64,000 bases of DNA from Cellulomonas edaphi (GTDB lineage: Bacteria; Actinomycetota; Actinomycetes; Actinomycetales; Cellulomonadaceae): contig NZ_JAUCGR010000002.1 in the NCBI RefSeq assembly GCF_030362815.1, forward strand, positions 1,107,811 to 1,171,810, given 5' to 3'. Under the pieces are notes generated by a model. The model did not search any database. It was not told the origin of the DNA and saw only the letters and a list, made by a program, of their open reading frames with translations. Positions within the stretch are counted from its first letter, which is position 1. Each line of letters begins with the position of its first letter. The translations under genes were made by a program, and so were the position numbers. Shown piece after piece: positions 33,994 through 42,316 of this stretch.

Positions 33994-34203
33994 ATGTCCT
34001 CCGAACTGCTCACCACGGCCGCCTCGGCCGCCCCCGGCGACGGCCTGCGGGCCGTGCGCGCCTTGCACGAGCTGGCGGATCGCCTCGAAGCACTGCACGT
34101 CGAGCGCGCCCGCGGCCTGGGGTGGTCCTGGCAGCAGGTCGCAGATGCCCTCGGCGTGTCCCGGCAGGCCGTCCACAAGAAGTACGGAAAGAGGTTCGAC
34201 TGA
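33994..34203 (+). CDS. small HTH regulator (69 aa) coupled to a Clp-N protein
   Basis: This tiny DNA-binding protein consists of two helices (RAVRALHELADRLEALHVE) followed by a helix-turn-helix (GWSWQQVADALGVSRQAVHKKYGK, about residues 43-66) of the sigma-4-like/MerR-like short type. There is no ligand domain. It sits behind twin operators and overlaps the next gene (TGATG), so autoregulation is likely. The ATG at 33994 is 7 nt past the -10, and an in-frame ATG at 33982 lies inside the operator. Similar pairs of short HTH protein plus Clp N-domain protein occur in actinobacteria, but I know of no defined role. Confidence 0.85.
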   Translation: MSSELLTTAASAAPGDGLRAVRALHELADRLEALHVERARGLGWSWQQVADALGVSRQAVHKKYGKRFD

Positions 34204-34730
34204 TGTTCGAGAGATTCGCCAAGGACGCCCGCGACGCCGTGACCGGCGCCCAGGCGGTGGCCCGCACCCGCGGCGACGTCCGCATCACCTCCGAGCACCT
34301 GCTCCTGGCGCTCGCCGACGCACCGTCGTCGGTGGCGGCGCATGCGCTCGGGACCCTGGGCGTGGACGGCACCGCGCTCCGCGCGCAGGCCGGCCGGCCC
34401 GACGGGGCCCTGGACGCCGACGCGCTGGCCGCCGTCGGCATCGACCTGCAGGCGGTGCGCACCCAGGTCGAGGGCACGTTCGGTCGCGGCGCGCTCGACC
34501 GCGCTGCCCCGGCGACGGGCAAGCACATCCCCTTCTCGACCGACGCCAAGAAGGTGCTCGAGCAGACCCTCCGCGTGGCCGTCGCCGAGAAGTCCCGGCG
34601 GATCGACTCGGGTCACCTGCTCGTGGCGATCAGCCAGCTCGACCGCTCGCCCGGGGGCTCCTTGCTCACCCGTGCCGGCGTGGCTGCGGATGCCGCGCGG
34701 TCCGCGGTCGAACGCTGCCGCGCCGCCTGA
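34203..34730 (+). CDS. Clp amino-terminal (repeat) domain protein without ATPase
   Basis: This 175-residue protein consists of two Clp-N repeats only. MFERFAKDARDAVTGAQAVA with ITSEHLLLALADAP is the first, and IPFSTDAKKVLEQTLRVAVA with IDSGHLLVAISQL is the second. In ClpC and ClpA this domain binds adaptors and substrates. Here no AAA+ module follows, so it cannot unfold proteins itself. It may act as an adaptor, decoy or sensor for the Clp system and may affect the HTH partner. That is inference. The ATG overlaps the HTH stop. Confidence 0.88.
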   Translation: MFERFAKDARDAVTGAQAVARTRGDVRITSEHLLLALADAPSSVAAHALGTLGVDGTALRAQAGRPDGALDADALAAVGIDLQAVRTQVEGTFGRGALDRAAPATGKHIPFSTDAKKVLEQTLRVAVAEKSRRIDSGHLLVAISQLDRSPGGSLLTRAGVAADAARSAVERCRAA

Positions 34731-34853
34731 CCGCCCGCCTCAGAGCGTCGTGACCCGGGAGTTACTGCAGCACGAGCGTCCCCTCAGAGCTTGGTGACCA
34801 GGGTGTACCGCCGCCCGACCGCCCCCTCAGAGCTTGGTGACCGGGGAGTACCG
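34723..34853 (-). repeat. three tandem copies of the pcrA 3' end (43, 43 and 45 bp)
   Basis: Read on the minus strand, unit 1 (34853-34811) includes the last pcrA codons and stop. Unit 2 (34810-34768) repeats the sequence with few changes, including GGTCACCAAGCTCTGAGGGG. Unit 3 (34767-34723) is diverged and overlaps the Clp-N gene's end. The convergent gap is thus built from duplicated pcrA 3' sequence. Confidence 0.8.
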
Positions 34854-37541
34854 GAGCAGCAGCCGCTTGCTGCCCTCGCTGCCGAAGTCGACCTTCACCA
34901 CGGCGTTGGGCCCTGCACCCTCGAGTGCCACCACGGTGCCGAGCCCGTAGGCGTCGTGCGTGACCCGGTCGCCGATCGCCAGCTGCGGGAGGTCGCCGAC
35001 CGGCCGCGGCGTCGCCGACCCGAACGTCGCGCCGGTCGACGGCAGTGCCGGCCGCTGCTCGGCGCGCGCGCGCGAGCCGGGGCTCGAGGTGTACCCGCCG
35101 GAACCCGCGCCGCCCGAGCCGTAGGCGCCCGACCGCGACCCGCCGGACCCGAAACCGGAGCCCCACCCGCCGCGCAGCTGCGACGTGGACGACTCCCGGC
35201 GACGCCAGTCGATGAGCTCGTCGGGCAGCTCGTCCAGGAACCGGCTCGGCGGGAACTCGTTCGGCACGCCCCACGCGGTGCGGATGGCCGCCCGGGAGAC
35301 GTAGAGCCGCTCGCGGGCGCGGGTGACGCCCACGTACGCGAGGCGACGCTCCTCCGCGAGCTGGTCGATGTCCTGCAGCGACCGCATGTGCGGGAACGTG
35401 CCGTCCTCCATCCCCGTGAGGAATACCACCGGGAACTCCAGCCCCTTGGCCGTGTGCAGGGTCATGAGCGTCACGACGCCGGGCTCCGGCCGGGCCGCGG
35501 CGTCCGCGGGCTCCTCCGCGCCGTCCGGCGTCGGGATCTGGTCGGAGTCGGCGACGAGCGAGACGCGCTCGAGGAAGTCCGCCAGGTCGCCGTCGGGGTC
35601 GGACTGCTCGAACTCGGCCGCCACGGCGTGCAGCTCGGCCAGGTTCTCCACCCGGGACGCGTCCTGCGGGTCCTCGCTCGCACGCAGCTCGGCGAGGTAG
35701 CCGGACCGGTCGAGCACCGCGCCGAGCACCTCGGCCGGACCCGCTCCGGCGTCGGCGAGCACCCGCAGGTCCGTCATCATGTCCGCGAACGCGGTCAGAC
35801 CCGTGATCGCCCGGGTGCCCAGGCCCGGCACCTCGTCGAGGCGGTCGAGCGCGGCCCCGAACGAGATCCGCTCGCGCTCCGCGAAGCTCGCGACCATGGC
35901 CTCCGAACGGTCGCCCAGCCCCCGCTTGGGCACGTTGAGGATGCGGCGCAGGTTCACGTCGTCGTCCGGGTTGGCCACCGCGCGCAGGTAGGCGACCGCG
36001 TCCTTGATCTCGCGACGCTCGTAGAACCGCGTGCCGCCGACGATCTTGTACGGCAGCCCCACCCGCACGAGGGCGTCCTCGATCGCACGGGACTGCGCGT
36101 TGGCCCGGTAGAACACCGCGACGTCGCCGGGTCGCACCCCGTCGGAGTCGGCGAGGCGGTCGATCTCCCCGACGATGAACCGGGCCTCCTCGCGCTCGTC
36201 GTCCGCGACGTACGCGACGATCTGCGCGCCCTGGCCGGAGTCGGTCCACAGCCGCTTGGGCTTGCGACCCGGGTTGCGGCTGATGACCGCGTTCGCCGCC
36301 GAGAGGATGGTCTGCGTCGAGCGGTAGTTCTGCTCGAGCAGGATGGTGCGCGCGTCGGGGTAGTCCGCCTCGAATTCCATGATGTTGCGGATCGAGGCGC
36401 CGCGGAACGCGTAGATCGACTGGTCCGCGTCGCCCACCACGGTGAGCTCGCCTCGCGGCACGCCCTGCCCCGCGTCGGACGCACCGTGCGCCAAGTCCTG
36501 CTCACCCGCGCCGGGGAACAGACCGTCGTCGTACCGCTGGTCCCCCTCGTCGGGCGCGCCGCGCAGGCGAGCCGAGCGGTCGCTGCCCACCAGCTCGCGC
36601 ACCAGCACGTACTGCGCGTGGTTGGTGTCCTGGTACTCGTCCACGAGCACGTGCCGGAACCGGCGACGGTAGTGCTCGGCGACGGCAGGGAACGCCTGCA
36701 GCAGGTGCACCGTGGTCATGATGAGGTCGTCGAAGTCGAGCGCGTGGGCCTGCCGCAGCCGTGCCTGGTAGCGCGTGTAGACCTGCGCGAGCGCGGCGTC
36801 GAAGTCGTTGGCCGCACCTCCCCCCGAGGTCCGCGCGAACTCCTCGGGATCCACCAGCTCGTCCTTGAGCGAGGAGATCTTGTGCGCGAGCGCCTTGGCC
36901 GGGTACCGCTTCGGGTCGAGCTCGAGCTCGCGCGCGACGAGCGTGAGCAGCCGCTGCGAGTCGGCCGCGTCGTAGATGGAGAAGCTCGAGCGCAGGCCCA
37001 GCGTGCTCGCCTCCCGCCGCAGGATCCGCACGCACGCCGAGTGGAACGTCGACACCCACATCCGACCCGCGGCCGGGCCCACCAGCTGCTCGACCCGCTC
37101 GCGCATCTCCGCGGCGGCCTTGTTGGTGAACGTGATGGCCAGGACCTGTCCGGCGCGCGCCCGGCGCGTGGCCAGCAGGTACGCGATGCGGTGCGCGAGC
37201 ACGCGCGTCTTGCCGGAGCCCGCGCCCGCGACGATGAGCAGCGGCCCGCCGTGGTGGGTCACCGCCTCGCGCTGCTGCGGGTTCAGACCCACGAGCAGCG
37301 CGTCGGCCTCGGCCTGCCGCCGCGCGTCGTCGGCGGCCCGGCGGGCGTCCTCCTCGCGGCGCTCGTCCGTGCGGTGGTCGACCTCGTCCAGGGCGTCGTC
37401 GTCCGGGCCGTCCCCGCGCGGCGGCACCACGCGCGGCAGGCCTGACGGGTCGCGGCGGGCGGTGTGCTGGGCCCCGCCCGCGCCCGGGCGGCGGGCCCCG
37501 TCGGGCAGGGGCAGGGCGAGGTTCTCGAAGAGCGACGTCAT
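34827..37541 (-). CDS. pcrA: UvrD/PcrA family ATP-dependent DNA helicase
   Basis: This 3'-5' superfamily-1 helicase (904 residues) is used in nucleotide excision repair and replication-fork clearance. The Q motif LNPQQREAVTHHGG, Walker A AGAGSGKTRVL, motif Ia TFTNKAAAEM, DEYQDTN (motif II), VVGDADQSIYAFRGA (III), LEQNYRST (IV), TLHTAKGLEFPVVFL (V) and VGVTRARERLYVSRA (VI) are all intact. A Gly/Ser-rich linker leads to the C-terminal Tudor-like domain (IGDRVTHDAYGLGTVV). About 40 extra residues, acidic and Gly-rich, are inserted between motifs II and III. ATG at 37541. Confidence 0.97.
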   Translation of the reverse strand: MTSLFENLALPLPDGARRPGAGGAQHTARRDPSGLPRVVPPRGDGPDDDALDEVDHRTDERREEDARRAADDARRQAEADALLVGLNPQQREAVTHHGGPLLIVAGAGSGKTRVLAHRIAYLLATRRARAGQVLAITFTNKAAAEMRERVEQLVGPAAGRMWVSTFHSACVRILRREASTLGLRSSFSIYDAADSQRLLTLVARELELDPKRYPAKALAHKISSLKDELVDPEEFARTSGGGAANDFDAALAQVYTRYQARLRQAHALDFDDLIMTTVHLLQAFPAVAEHYRRRFRHVLVDEYQDTNHAQYVLVRELVGSDRSARLRGAPDEGDQRYDDGLFPGAGEQDLAHGASDAGQGVPRGELTVVGDADQSIYAFRGASIRNIMEFEADYPDARTILLEQNYRSTQTILSAANAVISRNPGRKPKRLWTDSGQGAQIVAYVADDEREEARFIVGEIDRLADSDGVRPGDVAVFYRANAQSRAIEDALVRVGLPYKIVGGTRFYERREIKDAVAYLRAVANPDDDVNLRRILNVPKRGLGDRSEAMVASFAERERISFGAALDRLDEVPGLGTRAITGLTAFADMMTDLRVLADAGAGPAEVLGAVLDRSGYLAELRASEDPQDASRVENLAELHAVAAEFEQSDPDGDLADFLERVSLVADSDQIPTPDGAEEPADAAARPEPGVVTLMTLHTAKGLEFPVVFLTGMEDGTFPHMRSLQDIDQLAEERRLAYVGVTRARERLYVSRAAIRTAWGVPNEFPPSRFLDELPDELIDWRRRESSTSQLRGGWGSGFGSGGSRSGAYGSGGAGSGGYTSSPGSRARAEQRPALPSTGATFGSATPRPVGDLPQLAIGDRVTHDAYGLGTVVALEGAGPNAVVKVDFGSEGSKRLLLRYSPVTKL

Positions 37542-37614
37542 GGCACCACCAGGGTAGGCGCCGGGACCGACAGTCCGCGTCATCCCTGTGGACGCCGGGT
37601 CGTGCGCGGGGCGC

Positions 37615-38097
37615 TCAGGTGAGCGCCAGGCCCACCAGCCACGCGGCCGTCGCGACGAGCGCGCCGGCGAGCTCCACGACGATGGTGATCCCGGTCGCCT
37701 GCAGCGCCACGACCGTCGCGCGCCACGCCCCGCGAGGCTCGCGCAGGCGCACCCACTCGGCCAGGTACGTGCCGGCCAGGAAGCCGACGAAGAGCCCGAC
37801 GACGGGGATCAGGAAGAACCCGACGACGCCGGCGACACCGCCCCACAGCAGCGCCGTCGACGGCACCCCGCCGCGCTTGAGGTGGCGGCCCGCCAGCAGG
37901 TACTTCACGACCATCGCGACCAGCGTGGCGAGGGCCGCGACCGCGGCGACGGTCCACCCGGTGCCACCGCCCGTGAGCACGCCCCAGCCCACCACGGCCG
38001 CCAGGACCAGCAGCGAGCCGGGCAGCACCTGCACCACGATGCCGACGAGCCCGGCGAGGACCGCCAGGCCCACCAGGAGGTCGAGCGGGCCGTTCAC
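37615..38097 (-). CDS. DUF456 family membrane protein
   Basis: This 160-residue protein has two hydrophobic hairpins and the family motifs LVGIVVQVLPGSLLVLAAV and VVGFFLIPVVGLFVGFLAGTYLAEW, a GxxxG-rich pattern typical of DUF456. Function unknown. The GTG start is 34 bp after the stop of the upstream small membrane gene, so they are probably one unit. Confidence 0.85.
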   Translation of the reverse strand: MNGPLDLLVGLAVLAGLVGIVVQVLPGSLLVLAAVVGWGVLTGGGTGWTVAAVAALATLVAMVVKYLLAGRHLKRGGVPSTALLWGGVAGVVGFFLIPVVGLFVGFLAGTYLAEWVRLREPRGAWRATVVALQATGITIVVELAGALVATAAWLVGLALT

Positions 38098-38131
38098 CGG
38101 CGGCCTCCGTGGCCGGACGGGCGGGCGCCGG

Positions 38132-38479
38132 TCAGCGCCAGAGGACGGCGATCGCGACGTTGACCGCGGTGAGCCCCGCGATCGCGCCGAGGTACCCGGT
38201 GGTCACCCGGCGCGGCTTGCGGACACCGAGCACCACGAGCACGGTCACCACGAGCGCGATGAGCAGCTTCACGGTGATCTTGGTGGTGTCGGGGTCGCGG
38301 ATCGCGTCGCTCGACTCGGCGAGGCCCACCATGAGCACGCCCGTGATGAGCGCCGTGAGGATCCCGTGCAGCACGCCCTTCGGGATCTTGGCCGAGCGGA
38401 GGTTGACCAGCACGCCGCCGAGCACGATGGCCCAGCCGAGCAGGTGGAGAACCAGGAGCACGCGGTACAGATCTTCCAT
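38132..38479 (-). CDS. small integral membrane protein, four helices
   Basis: This 115-residue protein has four predicted helices starting LYRVLLVLHLLGWAIVLGGVL. The segment KIPKGVLHGILTALITGVL and the loop DPDTTKITVKLLIALVV are well ordered, with Lys/Arg in cytoplasmic loops. Similar proteins are common in Cellulomonas-like actinobacteria without an assigned role. A TAGGCT -10 box lies 6 nt before the ATG. Confidence 0.8.
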   Translation of the reverse strand: MEDLYRVLLVLHLLGWAIVLGGVLVNLRSAKIPKGVLHGILTALITGVLMVGLAESSDAIRDPDTTKITVKLLIALVVTVLVVLGVRKPRRVTTGYLGAIAGLTAVNVAIAVLWR

Positions 38480-38485
38480 GCCGGC

Positions 38486-38491
38486 AGCCTA
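38486..38491 (-). promoter_or_regulatory. -10 box of the small membrane protein gene, leaderless
   Basis: TAGGCT on the minus strand ends 6 nt before the ATG at 38479. A CTGACG-like -35 lies 16 bp upstream. Confidence 0.45.
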
Positions 38492-38532
38492 GACGAATGT
38501 GACGCGCCGTCAGATCAGGCACGGCCGGGTGG

Positions 38533-39201
38533 TCACAGCAGGCGACGGGCGGCCGCCCACCGGGTGAGCTCGTGCCTGCTCGACAGCTGCAGCTTGCGCA
38601 GCACCGCGGAGACGTGGGTCTCGACGGTCTTGATGGAGATGAACAGCTCCGAGGCGACCTCGCGGTAGGAGAAACCGCGGGCGATGAGGCGCATGACCTC
38701 GCGCTCGCGCGCCGAGAGCCGGTCGAGCTCGTCGTCGCCTGTGGCCACGTCACCGGCGGCCGCGCCGAACGCGTCCAGCACGAACCCCGCGAGCCGCGGG
38801 GAGAACACCGCGTCGCCGCCGGCCACCCTGCGCACTGCGTCGGACAGCCCCGGCCCGTCGATCGCCTTCGTCACGTAGCCGCGCGCACCGGCGCGGATCA
38901 CCGCGACGACGTCCTCGGACGCGTCCGACACCGACAGCGCGAGGAACCTCGTCGTGCCCAGCAGGTCGCTGCACGCGCGGATCACCTCCGCGCCGCCACC
39001 CCCGTCGCCGCCCGGCAGGTGCACGTCCAGCAGCACCACGGGGGGCAGCACCTCGCGCACCAGCGCGATCGCGGTGTCGACGGTGTCGGCCTCGCCCACG
39101 ACGTGCACGCCGCCGTCGAGCGAGGCCTTCACGCCGGTGCGGAACATGTGGTGGTCGTCGACGAGGACGACGTCCACCGCCACGAGGTCGTCCTCGCTCA
39201 T
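38533..39201 (-). CDS. NarL/LiaR-type response regulator
   Basis: This 222-residue regulator has a receiver domain with the acidic pair D15/D16, phospho-acceptor D59 (VVLLDVHLPGG) and K112 (YVTKAID). The LuxR-type DNA-binding domain is at about 158-222 (LSAREREVMRLIARGFSYRE, then ISIKTVETHVSAVLRKL). Its ATG overlaps the kinase stop (ATGA), so the pair is a translationally coupled two-component system. By context with PspC proteins it resembles LiaR-like envelope-stress systems. Confidence 0.95.
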   Translation of the reverse strand: MSEDDLVAVDVVLVDDHHMFRTGVKASLDGGVHVVGEADTVDTAIALVREVLPPVVLLDVHLPGGDGGGGAEVIRACSDLLGTTRFLALSVSDASEDVVAVIRAGARGYVTKAIDGPGLSDAVRRVAGGDAVFSPRLAGFVLDAFGAAAGDVATGDDELDRLSAREREVMRLIARGFSYREVASELFISIKTVETHVSAVLRKLQLSSRHELTRWAAARRLL

Positions 39202-40547
39202 GCCTTGTCCTCACGTGGGTGCTCGACCGGGGTCTCCGGTCCATCCTGGCCCAGCTCGTCGTCCTGGGGGTGCGCACCCACCGGCACCGTCAGGTGCACC
39301 TCGGTCCCGCGGCCGGGTCGGCAGTCGACGGTCGCCTCGCCGCCGCGGCGCCGGACCCGCCCGATGATGGACTCCCGGACCCCGAACCGGTCGGGGCCGA
39401 TCGCGTCGAGGTCGAAGCCGTCGCCGTGGTCGCGCACGAACACCTCGACCGCACTCGGACCCACCTCGAGGTACAGCGACACCGGGGGTCGGCCGTGCAC
39501 GACGGCGTTGACCAACGCCTCGCGCGTGGCCTGCAGCAGCGCCTCGGTCCCGGCGTCGGGAACGTGGTCGCCCACGACGACGGCCTCGATCGCGACCGGG
39601 TCGCCCGACGGCCCCGACCGCGAGTCCTCGACCTCGGCGATGATGCCGCGCAGCGCGGCCGCGACCGATGTACCAGGGACCGGCCTGTCGTCGTACAACC
39701 ACTCGCGCAGCTCGCGCTCCTGCGCGCGGGCCATGCGCGCCACCTCCGCGGGGTCGTCCGCTCGGGACCTGATGAGCGCCAGGGTCTGGAGCACTGAGTC
39801 GTGCAGGTGCGCGGCGATGTCCGCGCGCTCCGACTCGCGCGCACGGGCGGCACGCTCGTCGCCGAGCTCGCGCACGAGCCGGATCCACCAGGGCGTGAGC
39901 ACCAGCGCGACCCCGCCGAGCACCGCGATCGACGCCACGAACGACTGCACGAGGGCCTGCGGCTCGACGCCCTCCCCCGTCCCTTGCCCGACCAGCAGGA
40001 GCACGCCCACACCGGCGAGCAGCACGCCGCCCAGCAGGCGCAGCACCGAGACCGGCGTCTTGCCACCGGCACGGCGGCGCAGGCGTCCGCGTTGCGCGGC
40101 ATCGAGCTGGCTCCACGCCAGCCCCAGTCCCGCCAGCACCAGCAGCGAGGGAAGCACCCAGTCCAGCTTGACGCGGTCGGCCCGCACCGCGATGAGGACG
40201 ACCGCGAGCACCACCAGCAGGACACCGACGGCCACGTCCGTGACCGGCCAGCGCCGCTCGCTCTCGCCCGAGCCCTGGGGTCGCGCGAGCCGCGACAGTG
40301 CAGCGGGGCGCACCGCGGCGGCGGCATCCGCGGGATCCCCCACCGGGACCGCCAGCCACCAGAACACGTAGAGGAAGATGCCGAGCGCCCCGAAGGGCGC
40401 CAGGACGACGAACGCCGCGCGCACCCAGCCGACCGGGACGTCCAGGTGCGCGGCCAGCCCGATCGCGACGCCGCCCAGCCAGCGCCCGCGCTCGGGTCGG
40501 CGCAGCGGCAGCCGCGCGGCAGGCGGCACGAGGGCAGTGGGACTCAC
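39198..40547 (-). CDS. sensor histidine kinase with N-terminal PspC domain
   Basis: This 449-residue kinase is of the DesK/LiaS (HisKA_3) type. Residues about 18-75 form a PspC domain (RWLGGVAIGLAAHLDVPVGWVRAAFVV and a following helix). More membrane helices and a dimerisation helix with the phospho-His H249 (AHLHDSVLQTLALI) follow, then a HATPase domain with the N-box EALVNAVVHG and G-box VRDHGDGFDL and GVRESIIGRVRRRGG. PspC-fused kinases sense envelope stress in actinobacteria. GTG start at 40547. The next gene upstream is divergent and also has a PspC domain. Confidence 0.94.
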   Translation of the reverse strand: MSPTALVPPAARLPLRRPERGRWLGGVAIGLAAHLDVPVGWVRAAFVVLAPFGALGIFLYVFWWLAVPVGDPADAAAAVRPAALSRLARPQGSGESERRWPVTDVAVGVLLVVLAVVLIAVRADRVKLDWVLPSLLVLAGLGLAWSQLDAAQRGRLRRRAGGKTPVSVLRLLGGVLLAGVGVLLLVGQGTGEGVEPQALVQSFVASIAVLGGVALVLTPWWIRLVRELGDERAARARESERADIAAHLHDSVLQTLALIRSRADDPAEVARMARAQERELREWLYDDRPVPGTSVAAALRGIIAEVEDSRSGPSGDPVAIEAVVVGDHVPDAGTEALLQATREALVNAVVHGRPPVSLYLEVGPSAVEVFVRDHGDGFDLDAIGPDRFGVRESIIGRVRRRGGEATVDCRPGRGTEVHLTVPVGAHPQDDELGQDGPETPVEHPREDKA

Positions 40548-40693
40548 GGGTCGATCGTCACACGCGAGCGGTGCCCCCGAGTGCCGATCCCGCCGAGATC
40601 AGGGGTGGACGTCAGGACTTCCGGGGCTCGGTCAGGGTCCGTTCAGGGTGCCTCCCGATACCGGCGGCGCGGGGGCGAGGTCAAGATCGAGCC

Positions 40694-42316
40694 ATGGACA
40701 CGAACTCCCCCGGCGGCCAGACCGCCGGCACCCCGTCACCCGAGGGCGGTGCAGCACCCGCCCCGGCGGCCACGCCGGGACCGTCAGGCGGTCCGGGCTC
40801 GTCGGGCGAGAGCGCCGCGAGCCCGCCGCGCCCGCAGGTGCCGTCGAGCACGAGCGGGTTCTTCGGAGCCGTCCGGCGCCTCGGCATCTCCCGCGCCGAC
40901 GACCGCTGGATCGGCGGCGTGTGCGCCGGCCTGGCCAACCGCACGGGGTACGACCCGCTGCTGTGGCGCGGCATCTTCGCAGCCTCCTTCCTCATCGGCG
41001 GCATCGGCTTCCTGTTCTACGGCGTGGCGTGGGCCCTGCTCCCCGAGCGGCGCGACGGGCGCATCCACGCGGAGGAGCTGCTCGCGGGCCGCTTCGACAT
41101 CGCCATCGTGGGCGCCCTCGCCTTCACCGTGATCGGCCTGGGCCGCGGCGGCAACGTCGTCTGGTTCTGGGGCGGTGAGCCACCCTGGGTCGGCGGGATC
41201 TTCCACGTGCTCGCCGGGCTGCTGTGGTTCGGGTTCATCGCGGCCGTCGTCGTGGCGATCGTGGTCGCGCTCAACAAGCGCAGCAACGGACGACCGCCGG
41301 TGCCCCCCGGGCCGTACGGGCCGTACCCCTCGCCGCAGCCGGGTGCTCCCGGTGCCCCGGGCCAAGGCTCGTCGGCAGCGCCCTACGCGTCGCAGCCGCA
41401 CGCCGGTCAGCCGCACGCGACCCAGGCGTACGCCGGTCAGGCGTACGCGCCCCAGCCGTACGCCGGTCAGGCGTACGCGCCCCAGCCGTCCAGCACCCAG
41501 CCGTACTCCCCGTACCCGGGCCAGCCGTACTCCGGCGCCCACGGCCTCGGCACCGCCGGATCCGGTGGCCCGGCCACCGCGCACACCGTCCAGCCTCCGT
41601 ACGGACCGGTGCCGCCGGTGGTCGCCGTGAAGCCGCCCAAGCACCACAAGCCCCGCACGTACGGGCCGGGAGTGGCCACGGTCGGCATCGTCGTCGCGCT
41701 CGGCCTGCTCACCCTTGCGGTGCTGCTCGCCGCGGACCGCACGGGCAGCTTCGACGGCCCCGTGGTGCTCACCGCCCTCGGCATCGGCGTCGTCCTGTGC
41801 GGCCTCGGCATCATCGTGTCGGGCTTCCGGGGCCGCTCGAGCGGCGTGCTCGGCTTCCTGGCGATCGTCGGCATCGTCGTCGCCCTGCCGATCGGCGCGG
41901 CCAGCCCCAGCGAGTGGAGCTGGAACGAGAACGGGATGCACCGCTTCGCCGGTGACGTCACGGTGCACGTCACCGACCGCACCGAGGCCGCCGAGGGCTA
42001 CGCGCTCGGCTTCGGACAGGCGCACGTGGACGTGTCCGACGTGCCCATGAGCGGCGAGCTGCTCGAGGTGCCGCTCTCAGTGGGCGCCGGCGACCTCACC
42101 GTCGTCGTGCCGAGCGACGCAGCGGTGTCGGCCGACGTCCGGCTGCGCGCCGGGCAGGTCACCTGGGACGTCGGCGGCCCGACCGAGCGGGCCGACGGCC
42201 TGTCGACCGAAACCCGCACCTTCACCGACGACGCGGCCGCCAACGGGTCGGCTCAGCTGAACCTGCGCATCAGCGTCGGCGCCGGGAACGTCACCATCAT
42301 CCGGGAGGACTCATGA
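40694..42316 (+). CDS. PspC-domain membrane protein with Tyr/Gln/Pro-rich linker and C-terminal beta (toastrack-like) domain
   Basis: This 540-residue protein starts with a disordered Pro/Ser/Gly region. A PspC domain follows near 64-120 (ADDRWIGGVCAGLANRTGYD, LLPE at the end), then a low-complexity stretch of Ala-Gln-Pro-Tyr repeats (QAYAGQAYAPQP units, about 230-283), three helices (about 328-400), and a beta-rich C-terminus (about 403-540) that ends SVGAGNVTIIRED. This DUF/toastrack-like form is found in LiaF- and PspC-type envelope-stress proteins. It is divergent from the PspC kinase with 146 bp between, which suggests a signalling partner. ATG at 40694. Confidence 0.88.
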   Translation: MDTNSPGGQTAGTPSPEGGAAPAPAATPGPSGGPGSSGESAASPPRPQVPSSTSGFFGAVRRLGISRADDRWIGGVCAGLANRTGYDPLLWRGIFAASFLIGGIGFLFYGVAWALLPERRDGRIHAEELLAGRFDIAIVGALAFTVIGLGRGGNVVWFWGGEPPWVGGIFHVLAGLLWFGFIAAVVVAIVVALNKRSNGRPPVPPGPYGPYPSPQPGAPGAPGQGSSAAPYASQPHAGQPHATQAYAGQAYAPQPYAGQAYAPQPSSTQPYSPYPGQPYSGAHGLGTAGSGGPATAHTVQPPYGPVPPVVAVKPPKHHKPRTYGPGVATVGIVVALGLLTLAVLLAADRTGSFDGPVVLTALGIGVVLCGLGIIVSGFRGRSSGVLGFLAIVGIVVALPIGAASPSEWSWNENGMHRFAGDVTVHVTDRTEAAEGYALGFGQAHVDVSDVPMSGELLEVPLSVGAGDLTVVVPSDAAVSADVRLRAGQVTWDVGGPTERADGLSTETRTFTDDAAANGSAQLNLRISVGAGNVTIIREDS

